From Flavobacterium aciduliphilum (GTDB taxonomy: Bacteria; Bacteroidota; Bacteroidia; Flavobacteriales; Flavobacteriaceae): DNA of 64,000 bases. Positions within the stretch are counted from its first letter, which is position 1; the number at the start of each line of letters is the position of its first letter. A model generated the notes under the pieces. The model saw only the letters and a program-made list of their open reading frames with translations, was not told the origin of the DNA and ran no database searches. Location: assembly GCF_003268855.1 (NCBI RefSeq), contig NZ_QLSZ01000001.1, positions 135,369 to 199,368 on the forward strand, read 5' to 3'. This document shows, in pieces, positions 48,646 to 56,113 of the stretch. A program made the translations under genes and the position numbers.

Positions 48646-50016
48646 TTAATTTTTAATCATTATTTGTGTCAGGTAATGGAAGCGAAGATACAAAAATAAA
48701 GCAGCGGCTGTCAAACCTGCTAACAAGCCAATCCAGACACCAACAGCTTTTAAATCGGTATAAATTCCTAAATAGTATGAAATAGGAAAACCAACAATCC
48801 AGTACGCAAAAAAAGTAATATACATAGGAACTTTTACATCTTGTAATCCACGTAAAGCTCCAATAACAACCACTTGTATGCCATCTGAAATCTGAAAAAT
48901 AGCCGCAATTAACAGTAAGTTTGCCGCAATGACTACCACTTCTTGATTATCGACCAATTGCATTGGATTATCCATATCTAAAAACAGAGGCGGTACTATT
49001 TGATGAAAAATGACAAATAAAATAGCAAACAGTATTTCGACAATGATGGTTAGCAAAAAAATAGAACGTGCCACTACCACCAATTTTTTATAATCTTGCA
49101 ATCCTTTATGATTACTCACTCGAATCATTGAAACCACGTTTAACCCCATGGCAAACATAAAAGTCATAGAAGCCAAACTCAGCGCAATTTGATTGGCCGC
49201 CTGACTCGTTTTACCGATATTGCCACAAAGCCAAATTCCGGCTGTAAACAACACGACTTCAAACAGCATTTGTAAAGCTGAAGGCACACCTAAATTAACG
49301 ATTTTACTCAGTGTTTCTTTTCGGATTTCATCCAAACTAAAATTATGAAAGTACGTTTTGAGTTGTGCTTGTCTTGACAAAATGACGTGCATAAAAACCA
49401 ACATGGCGATTCGTGAAATAACAGTCCCCAGTGCGGCTCCTAGTATTCCCATTTTTGGAAAAAACCATACCCCATATATCAAACAATAATTAATAATCAC
49501 ATGGACTACATTTGCCATAACGATAGCATACATTGAATACTTTGTCATGGAAAGACCATCGGCAAATTGCTTATAGCCTTGATAAATAATTAGGGGTACC
49601 AACGAAAATCCAACCCAGTCTAAATAGGGTTTTGCCAAAGCAATCACTTCTTTAGGTTGATGTAATAATTCCATTAAAGGTTTTCCTAAAACAATCAAAC
49701 CGAAGAGCATAAAACCAAGAATAATGCAAAGCAGCAGACCATTATGAAAAGCGGCTCGAATTTTTTGAGTATTCTTTTCAGCATCTGCCTCTCCCACTAT
49801 TGGAGTAATAGCCGTTGAAAAACCAATTCCTAAAGATAGCGCAATAAATATCATGCTGTTGCCAAGTGAAACAGCCGCAAGTTCAGTAGCTCCCAACTTT
49901 CCCACCATGATGTTATCTACAATACCAATGAGAGTGTGCCCTAACATCCCTAAAATTACGGGATAGGCCAATCTAATATTGTATTTAAATTCTTTGGTGT
50001 ATTGTGTGAGATTCAC
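48646..50016 (-). CDS. MATE-family efflux transporter
   Basis: A 456-residue protein with about twelve membrane helices, starting at a GTG (50016). Family segments are AYPVILGMLGHTLIGIVDNIMVGKLGATELAAVSLGNSM and the inter-repeat GMLGHT/ADAEKNTQ. It exports cationic drugs or metabolites using a Na or H gradient. The TACATTTG element at 50035-50028 lies only 11 nt upstream, implying a very short leader. Confidence 0.92.
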   Translation of the reverse strand: MNLTQYTKEFKYNIRLAYPVILGMLGHTLIGIVDNIMVGKLGATELAAVSLGNSMIFIALSLGIGFSTAITPIVGEADAEKNTQKIRAAFHNGLLLCIILGFMLFGLIVLGKPLMELLHQPKEVIALAKPYLDWVGFSLVPLIIYQGYKQFADGLSMTKYSMYAIVMANVVHVIINYCLIYGVWFFPKMGILGAALGTVISRIAMLVFMHVILSRQAQLKTYFHNFSLDEIRKETLSKIVNLGVPSALQMLFEVVLFTAGIWLCGNIGKTSQAANQIALSLASMTFMFAMGLNVVSMIRVSNHKGLQDYKKLVVVARSIFLLTIIVEILFAILFVIFHQIVPPLFLDMDNPMQLVDNQEVVVIAANLLLIAAIFQISDGIQVVVIGALRGLQDVKVPMYITFFAYWIVGFPISYYLGIYTDLKAVGVWIGLLAGLTAAALFLYLRFHYLTQIMIKN

Positions 50017-50027
50017 TTTTTTTTGTG

Positions 50028-50035
50028 CAAATGTA
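50028..50035 (-). promoter_or_regulatory. -7 promoter element of the MATE gene
   Basis: On the reverse strand TACATTTG matches TAnnTTTG, 11 nt before the GTG start. This implies a nearly leaderless transcript. Confidence 0.4.
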
Positions 50036-50174
50036 ACGTAAATCCCCTTATGTTTATTTGAATTTTATAAGACTTGAGTAATTACATCATCTAAAATCGT
50101 ATTTTTATAAAAATTTTTTAAACGGGATTCCAACCTTTTTTCAAAAAAAACACTCTATATCGAAAACCTTTATT

Positions 50175-50711
50175 GTGATACCAGACGAAATCTTATTAGC
50201 GTGTAAAAAAATGCAACGTGATGCACAGCGGCAAGTGTACGAATATATGTCGCCCAAATTGTATCACACCTGCAAACGCTATCTCAAAAAAGAAGAAGAA
50301 ATCGAAGAAGTGTTGGCCGATTCCTTTTATACTATTTTTACCAAAATGGACCAATTGAAAGAACTTTATGCATTTGAAGCGTGGTCTCGAAAAATTACGG
50401 TGAATAATTGTTTACGATGTATTAAAAACCAAGTAAATTTCAACCTCTATCTTGAAGATACTCATTATAAAATACAACCCGAAAGTGTGCCCGACACCCA
50501 GCTTGAAGAAGAAGACTTATTAAAATTGCTAGACCTTTTGCCACAGGGTTGTAAAACGGTTTTTAATTTATTTGCTATTGAAGGCTATGGACACAAAGAG
50601 ATTGCAGTAATGCTACATATTTCTGAGGGAACTTCAAAATCGCAGTTGAACGTTGCCAAAAGCAAGTTGAAGGAACTTGTGAACACACATTTTTACAAAA
50701 AAACAAACTAA
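50175..50711 (+). CDS. ECF-type RNA polymerase sigma factor
   Basis: A 178-residue protein with GTG start. Region 2 is QRQVYEYMSPKLYHTCKRYLKKEEEIEEVLADSFYTIF, and region 4 is LPQGCKTVFNLFAIEGYGHKEIAVMLHISEGTSKSQLNVAKSKLK. Such two-domain sigmas are typical of Bacteroidota extracytoplasmic signalling. The next gene starts 2 nt after its stop and encodes a membrane protein with the layout of an anti-sigma factor. Confidence 0.9.
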   Translation: MIPDEILLACKKMQRDAQRQVYEYMSPKLYHTCKRYLKKEEEIEEVLADSFYTIFTKMDQLKELYAFEAWSRKITVNNCLRCIKNQVNFNLYLEDTHYKIQPESVPDTQLEEEDLLKLLDLLPQGCKTVFNLFAIEGYGHKEIAVMLHISEGTSKSQLNVAKSKLKELVNTHFYKKTN

Positions 50712-50713
50712 AC

Positions 50714-51622
50714 ATGGACCATCAAGATCATTTATTTAATAATATAAAATCGGCTGCTGAAAAAGCTGAATCTCAAGATTTCCCTGGAATGGAAAGAGTT
50801 TGGTCTCGTATTGACGCCAAACTCGACACAAGAGTAGAAAAGAAAAATAAAAACTATTGGAGAATCCTTATACTGGCTGCGTCTGTTTTGCTGTTCGTTT
50901 CCATTGGGTATCACTTTTTAAAGGCTGATAAAAGCGTTGACATACCACAAAATGCTATAGTAAAATCAACAGAAACTAGTCATTCAAAAAACGAATTAAA
51001 CGCTGACACTACTGCTGTTGCGATACAAAATCCATCCATTAAACCCAATGCGCATGACATTTTGAAAAAACAAATTACTTCCCAAAACGAAGTTGCTTCT
51101 CATGATACTCCTGATGCATTTGCAGATAGAGGCGATATAGAATCAGATTCTGTTCTTTCCACTAAAAAAGAGACGATCCATAAAAATACATTCTTACAAC
51201 CTGTCCCGTCAAATTGGTATGGAAACCGAAAATTTGAATCAAGAAGTGTGGTACATCAAGAAGAAGAACCACAACATAAACAAACCGACAAAACCGTTAA
51301 GGAAGATGCAAAAAAAATAGATCCTTTGCTGATTTTGAACGGGGAAATCTCTAAAAAACAATTAGAAAATCTTGACGAAGATGAGATTGAGTCGATTTTA
51401 GAATTACCAGAACCTTTATACATCATTAATAGTGTGTATTACACCGAAAAAGAATTATTTGGTCCAAATCCTACAAGTCCTTATGCGCCATTAAACAAGC
51501 AAAAAATTGAAACGATTTCGGTTTTACAACCTGAAGAAGCCGTGAAAATTTATGGTGAAAAAGGAAAAAAGGGGATTGTTATTATTACAACAAAGAATGG
51601 AAAACCATTGGATAAAAAATAA
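50714..51622 (+). CDS. putative anti-sigma membrane protein with TonB-plug-like C-terminus
   Basis: A 302-residue protein: cytoplasmic N-terminus of about 48 residues, one membrane helix (50-69), and a long polar periplasmic region. The last 45 residues (IETISVLQPEEAVKIYGEKGKKGIVIITTKNG) closely resemble the end of the plug domain in SusC/TonB-dependent receptors. Position right behind the sigma factor argues for an anti-sigma role, although the cytoplasmic part lacks an obvious zinc motif. The plug-like end could contact an outer-membrane partner or signal; that is inference. Confidence 0.7.
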   Translation: MDHQDHLFNNIKSAAEKAESQDFPGMERVWSRIDAKLDTRVEKKNKNYWRILILAASVLLFVSIGYHFLKADKSVDIPQNAIVKSTETSHSKNELNADTTAVAIQNPSIKPNAHDILKKQITSQNEVASHDTPDAFADRGDIESDSVLSTKKETIHKNTFLQPVPSNWYGNRKFESRSVVHQEEEPQHKQTDKTVKEDAKKIDPLLILNGEISKKQLENLDEDEIESILELPEPLYIINSVYYTEKELFGPNPTSPYAPLNKQKIETISVLQPEEAVKIYGEKGKKGIVIITTKNGKPLDKK

Positions 51623-51634
51623 TTTTCATAAAAA

Positions 51635-51674
51635 AACCCGATGCGTTCTCCTAACTTCATCGGGTTCTGTTTTT
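51635..51674. terminator. bidirectional terminator
   Basis: AACCCGATG (51635-51643) and CATCGGGTT (51658-51666) form a 9-bp stem, with an A-tract before and a T-tract after. It separates the converging anti-sigma and ABC-F genes. Confidence 0.85.
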
Positions 51675-51685
51675 TTTTATTCTGA

Positions 51686-53320
51686 TTACTTTTCGATTTC
51701 TTTCAAAGAATCCATTTTCTTGTGAGCCAAAAATCCTTTGATATCTTCAAAATGCTCTTTGACGCGTTTGTTTCCAAATTCAAACACTTTCTCAGCCAAT
51801 CCATCTAAGAAATCCCTGTCGTGAGAAACTAAAATCAACGTCCCATCAAAATCCCGTAAGGCGTCTTTAATAATATCTTTGGTTTTCATGTCTAAGTGGT
51901 TGGAAGGCTCATCCAAAATTAATAAATTCACTGGTTCCAACAACAATTTAATCATGGCCAAACGTGTTTTTTCACCACCCGACAGCACTTTCACTTTTTT
52001 CTGAATATCTTCGCCTTGGAACATGAACGCTCCGAGAATATTTTTAATTTGTGTACGAACATCGCCAACCGCAATTCGGTCAATCGTTTCAAAAATGGTC
52101 GCATTTTCATCTAATTGAGCCGCTTGATTTTGAGCAAAATAACCAATTTGAGCGTTATGTCCAATTTCAACAGAACCCCCATTGATTTCGATTTCTTTCA
52201 TGATGGCTTTAATCATGGTCGATTTTCCTTCACCATTTTTACCCACAAAAGCTACTTTTTGTCCGCGCTCGATAACCAAATTAGCGTCTTTGAAAATGAG
52301 TTTATCCCCATACGATTTTTCTAAATCTTTTACAATGACAGGATACTGACCCGATCGAACCGAGGGTGGAAATTTTAACTTCAATGCCGAGTTATCAATT
52401 TCATCGACTTCAATAGGGACAATTTTTTCTAACATTCTAACACGCGATTGCACTTGCTCCGTTTTAGAAAAGGTGCCTCTAAATCGTTCGATAAACGCTT
52501 GATTATCGGCTATAAATTTTTGTTGTTCTTCATACGCTTTTTGCTGATGGATTCTTCTGTCTTTTCGCAATTCTAAATAATGCGAATATTTGGCTTTGTA
52601 ATCGTAAATTCTACCCATAGTCACTTCAATCGTTCTATTGGTGATGTTATCTACAAAAGCTCTATCGTGCGAAATCACCATGACTGCTTTGGCTTGATTA
52701 ATCAAAAACTCCTCTAACCATTCGATACTGTCCATATCTAAGTGGTTGGTTGGCTCATCTAATAAAATCAAATCGGGTTTGGTTAAAAGGATTTTTGCCA
52801 ATTCAATACGCATTCGCCATCCTCCCGAAAATTCTTTGGTAGGACGATTGAAATCTTCTCTCTCAAAGCCAAGACCTTTTAGAATTTTTTCAACTTCGGC
52901 TTCGTAATTGACTTCTTCTATGGAATAATATTTTTCAGACAATTCCGAAACTTTCTCAATCAATTTCATGTAATCGTCACTTTCATAATCGGTACGAATG
53001 GTCAATTGTTCGTTGATTTCGTCGATTTCTTTTTTCATATTCAACACCGCAGCAAAAGCTTTAGAGGTTTCTTCCATCACGGTGCAATGGTCTTCGGTCA
53101 ATAAATGTTGCGGCAAGTAGGCAATCACAGCATCCCCTGGCGCTGAAATACTTCCACGAGTGGGTTTATTTACCCCAGCCACTATTTTCAATAAGGTTGA
53201 TTTACCCGCACCATTTTTACCCATCAAGGCAATTTTGTCGGTTTCATTGATCGCAAAAGTTACTTCACTAAAAAGCGTGGTGCCACCAAATTCGACAGCT
53301 ATATCGTTTACTGTAATCAT
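51686..53320 (-). CDS. ABC-F family ATPase
   Basis: A 544-residue protein with two ATPase domains and no membrane segments. Walker A motifs are MGKNGAGKSTLL and VGKNGEGKSTMI; signatures are EFSGGWRMRIELAKILL and VLSGGEKTRLAMIKLLL; both Walker B sites end LDEPTNHLD or LDEPSNHLD. The linker between them (about 235-315) is helical and charged as in ribosome-acting ABC-F proteins. It may help the ribosome pass stalls or resist antibiotics; subfamily not settled (YbiT-like by length). Confidence 0.92.
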   Translation of the reverse strand: MITVNDIAVEFGGTTLFSEVTFAINETDKIALMGKNGAGKSTLLKIVAGVNKPTRGSISAPGDAVIAYLPQHLLTEDHCTVMEETSKAFAAVLNMKKEIDEINEQLTIRTDYESDDYMKLIEKVSELSEKYYSIEEVNYEAEVEKILKGLGFEREDFNRPTKEFSGGWRMRIELAKILLTKPDLILLDEPTNHLDMDSIEWLEEFLINQAKAVMVISHDRAFVDNITNRTIEVTMGRIYDYKAKYSHYLELRKDRRIHQQKAYEEQQKFIADNQAFIERFRGTFSKTEQVQSRVRMLEKIVPIEVDEIDNSALKLKFPPSVRSGQYPVIVKDLEKSYGDKLIFKDANLVIERGQKVAFVGKNGEGKSTMIKAIMKEIEINGGSVEIGHNAQIGYFAQNQAAQLDENATIFETIDRIAVGDVRTQIKNILGAFMFQGEDIQKKVKVLSGGEKTRLAMIKLLLEPVNLLILDEPSNHLDMKTKDIIKDALRDFDGTLILVSHDRDFLDGLAEKVFEFGNKRVKEHFEDIKGFLAHKKMDSLKEIEK

Positions 53321-53325
53321 TTTAG

Positions 53326-53350
53326 ACTGTTAGATTGTTAGATAATCAGA
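53326..53350 (-). repeat. GATTGTTAGA word repeat in the ABC-F leader
   Basis: GACTGTTAGATTGTTAGATA repeats the word TGTTAGAT twice directly in front of the ABC-F start codon at 53320. It is another member of the leader word-repeat pattern seen in this window. Confidence 0.5.
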
Positions 53351-53364
53351 TTTTTTGAAAGGTG

Positions 53365-53372
53365 CAAAGATA
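53365..53372 (-). promoter_or_regulatory. -7 promoter element of the ABC-F gene
   Basis: On the reverse strand TATCTTTG matches TAnnTTTG, 44 nt before the ATG. The word repeat above lies in the resulting leader. Confidence 0.45.
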
Positions 53373-53474
53373 GATGAATTGTTTAGAAAGTATCTATATT
53401 TATAGGATCTGAACAACTAATTTCTATTGGCTTGGATTTACCTATACCATCTATCCCATTAAGTAGATGCTAAA

Positions 53475-53503
53475 AAAGCTACACCTTTTACTAGTGTAGC
53501 TTT
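53475..53503. terminator. orphan terminator-like hairpin
   Basis: AAAGCTACAC and GTGTAGCTTT form a perfect 10-bp stem with a 9-nt loop and an A-tract on the left. No gene on either strand ends near it; the closest features are the ABC-F promoter to the left and the structured DNA behind the methyltransferase gene to the right. It may be a remnant of a lost gene's end. Confidence 0.55.
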
Positions 53504-53545
53504 GTTGTGATTTCTTTTTGAGTATAACTTTATCTGAAAATGGCA

Positions 53546-53632
53546 CACGAAAGGATGAGCTACGCTGAACTTCGTTTCGTGCACCAGCAAGTAGTTTTAT
53601 ATCTATTACTACTACGAAGTCGGGAGACTTCG
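53546..53632. repeat. hairpin-bearing intergenic element beside the methyltransferase gene
   Basis: CACGAAA (53546-53552) pairs with TTTCGTG (53575-53581), and CGAAGTC (53615-53621) pairs with GACTTCG (53626-53632) around GGGA. A weak open frame (53540-53743, forward) crosses it but has no protein-like features. The second hairpin overlaps the last codons of the methyltransferase gene, so its C-terminal residues are read from repeat DNA. Confidence 0.55.
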
Positions 53633-54208
53633 AAGAGCTGGGCTGTCAACTTTAAACAAAGTAATTCCCCAAAAAACTTTTTCAGATTGTTTGACTACTT
53701 CTTTTCTTTTCAATTGATATTCTTCACTTATTTCTTGAATTAAATCTTCTCGAATTCCATAAAATGAAAAAATAAAATATCCTCCATCATTTAAGTATTT
53801 TGAATATCGCCTTAATATTTTCATTTGATCGTCTAAATAATAAAGCACTTCATTAAAAATTATTATATCAAATTTTTCTTCTGGAGTAAATTGCTGAATA
53901 TCTGAAACTATAAATTTTGAATTAATGAAACTTTCTTTTTTAGCCCTAGAAATTGCATTAGATGATAAATCAACTCCTAAAATAAATTCATAGTTAACAC
54001 CTTTTAAATATTTATTTAAAGATCCGTATCCACAGCCTAAATCTAAAATCTTCAAATTTTTAAATTCACAACCTTTTATTAAATCTACAATTTTAGAATA
54101 TCTTAAATTCTCTTCATCCATAAAGTCCCACTTTCCTATACTATACTTATAATTCCAACTAATCTTCTTTTTAAACCACTTTAAATTCCTTTTAAAATTT
54201 AATTTCAT
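53612..54208 (-). CDS. class I SAM-dependent methyltransferase, repeat-derived C-terminus
   Basis: A 198-residue protein. The SAM-binding motif is LKILDLGCGYGSLNKYL and the following acidic motif is FILGVDLSSNAISRAKK; motif IV is FDIIIFNEVLYYLDD. The N-terminal 50 residues are basic and aromatic. Substrate unknown: small O- or N-methyltransferases of this type are common in polysaccharide and secondary-metabolite loci. The final residues, after FKVDS, are PALRSLPTS, encoded by the CGAAGTC-GGGA-GACTTCG hairpin, which suggests the original end was replaced. It is more AT-rich than its surroundings and isolated, consistent with transfer. Confidence 0.8.
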   Translation of the reverse strand: MKLNFKRNLKWFKKKISWNYKYSIGKWDFMDEENLRYSKIVDLIKGCEFKNLKILDLGCGYGSLNKYLKGVNYEFILGVDLSSNAISRAKKESFINSKFIVSDIQQFTPEEKFDIIIFNEVLYYLDDQMKILRRYSKYLNDGGYFIFSFYGIREDLIQEISEEYQLKRKEVVKQSEKVFWGITLFKVDSPALRSLPTS

Positions 54209-54261
54209 TTTTATTTAATAAAACCGCAATGTCCCGTTGCAGTATTTATATAAAAAAATCA

Positions 54262-54463
54262 GCGTGAGACAGTTGCTTGTACTCGTAGCTGAGGGAGTCG
54301 AAGCCCTATAAAACAAAGTAAAGCAACGCTCACGTTTTTCGTGAGCGAAAACTTAACCTTCCCTGTTGTATAATGAAATTTCGACTTTTCAGCTACAGGT
54401 AGATTAGCAAACGCTAATATTATTTTTCGATAAAATGGTGTACTCCTAATAATGAGCACCTTG
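54262..54463 (+). other. structured intergenic segment with competing hairpins
   Basis: Within the 953-nt gap between the methyltransferase and lipoprotein genes. CGTGAG (54263-54268) plus GTTGCTT (54272-54278) can pair with AAGCAAC (54321-54327) plus CTCACG (54329-54334). Alternatively GCTCACG (54328-54334) pairs with CGTGAGC (54340-54346). TTAGC/GCTAA and GGTG-CTC/GAG-CACC stems follow, and CCATCAC/GTGATGG lies at 54522-54545. No T-run follows any of them, and there is no protein-like frame. Confidence 0.5.
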
Positions 54464-54592
54464 CAAAGGTATAAAAAATAATATTTTATCTATATCTGCA
54501 ATTCATTTATTAATAGAAAATCCATCACGCTTTAATTTGTGATGGTAAATCAGTACGTTTTCGAGAGGGTGCATTGGGGTAATTGATATCAT

Positions 54593-54886
54593 CCGTTCGT
54601 TTTTTATACAAATCCCAACAGTTTTAAAGCTATTCCGTTGGGTTTTGAGTCAAATCCGTTAGGCTTTGGCGTCAACCTGTATTCCCGTGAGGTAAAACCG
54701 TTAGGTTTTGGCGTAAGTCCATACGGCTTTGGAGCAAAACCTTACAGCTGTGGGTCACGGGAATACGACTTTGGTGCATGGCACTAGTGCCACGCTTCAA
54801 AACCAAACGGATTTGACTCAAAACCATACGGCGGCGGTCCAAAACTATACGACTTTACCTCAAAGTCGAACGATTTTGTTTTTTTG
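54593..54886. repeat. 21-bp tandem array of paired palindromic boxes (14 units)
   Basis: Fourteen consecutive units of exactly 21 bp, degenerate, of the form CCNTACGG then N then TTTG-N3-CAAA then N. Each unit holds two small palindromes, CC(4)GG and TTTG(3)CAAA, about one helical turn apart. The array is also symmetric: 54641-54660 is a perfect 20-bp inverted repeat of 54806-54825, and 54679-54690 of 54755-54766 (12 bp). A 14-bp perfect palindrome, TGGCACTAGTGCCA, sits at 54779-54792. The copy of TCCGTTCG at 54592-54599 recurs at 54931-54938. Frames across it give heptapeptides (PYGFGAK; TALVQNR-like) but lack start codons, so it is unlikely to be coding. Confidence 0.85.
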
Positions 54887-54998
54887 CCTTCTTGTAAATT
54901 TTAATTCGTGAGGGGAAATTGTCAAATACGTCCGTTCGAGTGTTTTTTGTGTAATGAAATGAAGCAAAAAATGTATCGAGAACCAATATGAGCAAACA

Positions 54999-55144
54999 CT
55001 ACAAACTCAACCTAAACGCTTCAATGACAGGATTGGCTTTCCCAAAATCGACTTCTTGAATGAACAACTCAACCGCTTTGGGCGTGGCAATACTTGGCAA
55101 CACATTGGCTTGATTGTTGTTTCTAATAACTACACTAATGTTAG
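54999..55144 (-). pseudogene. 5'-truncated copy of the DUF2007 gene
   Basis: The frame NISVVIRNNNQANVLPSIA through PVIEAFRLSL and a TAG stop is nearly identical to the last 48 codons of the DUF2007 gene at 55810-56025, but the first 23 codons and any start are missing. At the DNA level 54998-55144 matches 55809-55955 over 147 bp with only scattered substitutions. It forms one arm of a direct repeat enclosing the lipoprotein gene. Confidence 0.85.
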
Positions 55145-55161
55145 CGTAATGTAAACTAAAA

Positions 55162-55728
55162 TTAGTTTTTTAATATGAAAATCCATTTCCATTTACTTGG
55201 ATCTCCAATACCAACACCAGGTGTATATAAGAACAATTTTGCAGTAGCAGATGGATTATTTGCTCTGTAGTTATTTACAATTTCTAAATATCTTATAGCA
55301 TCAAAAATTTGTGAATAATTGTAAGAGGTTCCAGATGGATTAAATACATTTTCAAACACCGGATCTGGTACTGCAACAAATGTATTGATATAATTGTATT
55401 GGTTAGCTGGTAAAAAAGAGGTTGGAAAATGAATTTGACCTTCACCCATCCAAATGATGTCACCATCGAATAATTTCGTATTTAACTCACTATAAAACAA
55501 TTTGATATTACCGAAATCCGCAGGTGGACTATATTGATTACTAACTGTAAATGTACTCGTTTGATTTGGAAAAATGAACTCATTTCCTCCTTCAAATGTA
55601 TTTGTTTGATAATCAACTTTCAATAACAAAATCTTATTTTGCTGAGCTTGATTATTTAAATTATCGTTAGATCTTGAATCACAAGAAATTTGAGACAATA
55701 CGACAAGTAATAAAAAAATATATTTCAT
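55162..55728 (-). CDS. uncharacterised lipoprotein
   Basis: A 188-residue lipoprotein: signal KYIFLLLVVLSQISC with the lipidated Cys at residue 16, followed by an Asn/Asp-rich linker typical of surface-exposed Bacteroidota lipoproteins. The mature domain (about 35-188) is beta-rich with many aromatic residues. No family recognised. It lies alone between the two copies of the DUF2007 repeat, so it seems to have arrived with, or caused, the duplication. Confidence 0.75.
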   Translation of the reverse strand: MKYIFLLLVVLSQISCDSRSNDNLNNQAQQNKILLLKVDYQTNTFEGGNEFIFPNQTSTFTVSNQYSPPADFGNIKLFYSELNTKLFDGDIIWMGEGQIHFPTSFLPANQYNYINTFVAVPDPVFENVFNPSGTSYNYSQIFDAIRYLEIVNNYRANNPSATAKLFLYTPGVGIGDPSKWKWIFILKN

Positions 55729-55808
55729 GATAATCGTTTTTTATAAAGACACGAAAAATGAAAAAAGGTTGCGTTTAAGATTATATTTTTTTCGATTACG
55801 AGAAAAAA

Positions 55809-55955
55809 ACTACAAACTCAACCTAAACGCCTCAATGACAGGATTAGCTTTTCCAAAATCGACTTCTTGAATGAACAACTCAACCGCTTTGGGCGTGGCA
55901 ATACTTGGCAACACATTGGCTTGATTGTTGTTTCTAAGAACTACATTAATGTTAG
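55809..55955. repeat. 147-bp direct repeat, parental copy
   Basis: Same strand and same length as 54998-55144, with a handful of single-base differences (for example CGCTTCAATG against CGCCTCAATG). This copy lies inside the intact DUF2007 gene. Spacing between the copies is 664 bp and contains the lipoprotein gene. Confidence 0.9.
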
Positions 55956-56025
55956 AGGCTTCTAGTCTTTCTTTTAATGTTACTGCGAGTAGTTCTTCTC
56001 CTGAAAATATTTTGATTAAGCCCAT
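55810..56025 (-). CDS. DUF2007 family protein
   Basis: A 71-residue protein: GLIKIFSGEELLAVTLKERLEASNINVVLRNNNQ and the later VELFIQEVDFGKANPVIEAF match the DUF2007 (putative signal-transducing) family, a small ferredoxin-like fold. Function is not established. Two copies of TGTATATTGTA (56030-56054) and two of ACTGAAAAC (56088-56109) occupy the leader in front of it. Confidence 0.8.
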   Translation of the reverse strand: MGLIKIFSGEELLAVTLKERLEASNINVVLRNNNQANVLPSIATPKAVELFIQEVDFGKANPVIEAFRLSL

Positions 56026-56029
56026 TTTT

Positions 56030-56109
56030 TGTATATTGTATTGTTGTATATTGTAATTTACTTGATGTGATTCCTACGGAATGACAAACTGAAAACTGTG
56101 ACTGAAAAC
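56030..56109 (-). repeat. word repeats in the DUF2007 leader
   Basis: TGTATATTGTA occurs at 56030-56040 and again at 56044-56054, and ACTGAAAAC at 56088-56096 and 56101-56109. They fill most of the 88-nt gap between the helicase-like gene and DUF2007. Confidence 0.5.
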
Positions 56110-56113
56110 CAAA

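Noticed and set aside
53540-53743. A 67-residue forward frame beside the methyltransferase gene
   Set aside because: It crosses two hairpins and runs antisense to the methyltransferase 3' end; composition is not protein-like.
54729-54911. A 60-residue open frame with heptad repeats across the 21-bp array
   Set aside because: It starts at a TTG inside the array, other frames are similarly open, and unit differences fall on all codon positions. The pattern is a DNA-level repeat rather than a protein.
53321-55161. Possible mobile element or prophage remnant in the accessory island
   Set aside because: No transposase, integrase or tyrosine recombinase gene is present and no long terminal repeats frame the region; only the small repeats listed as separate findings were seen.
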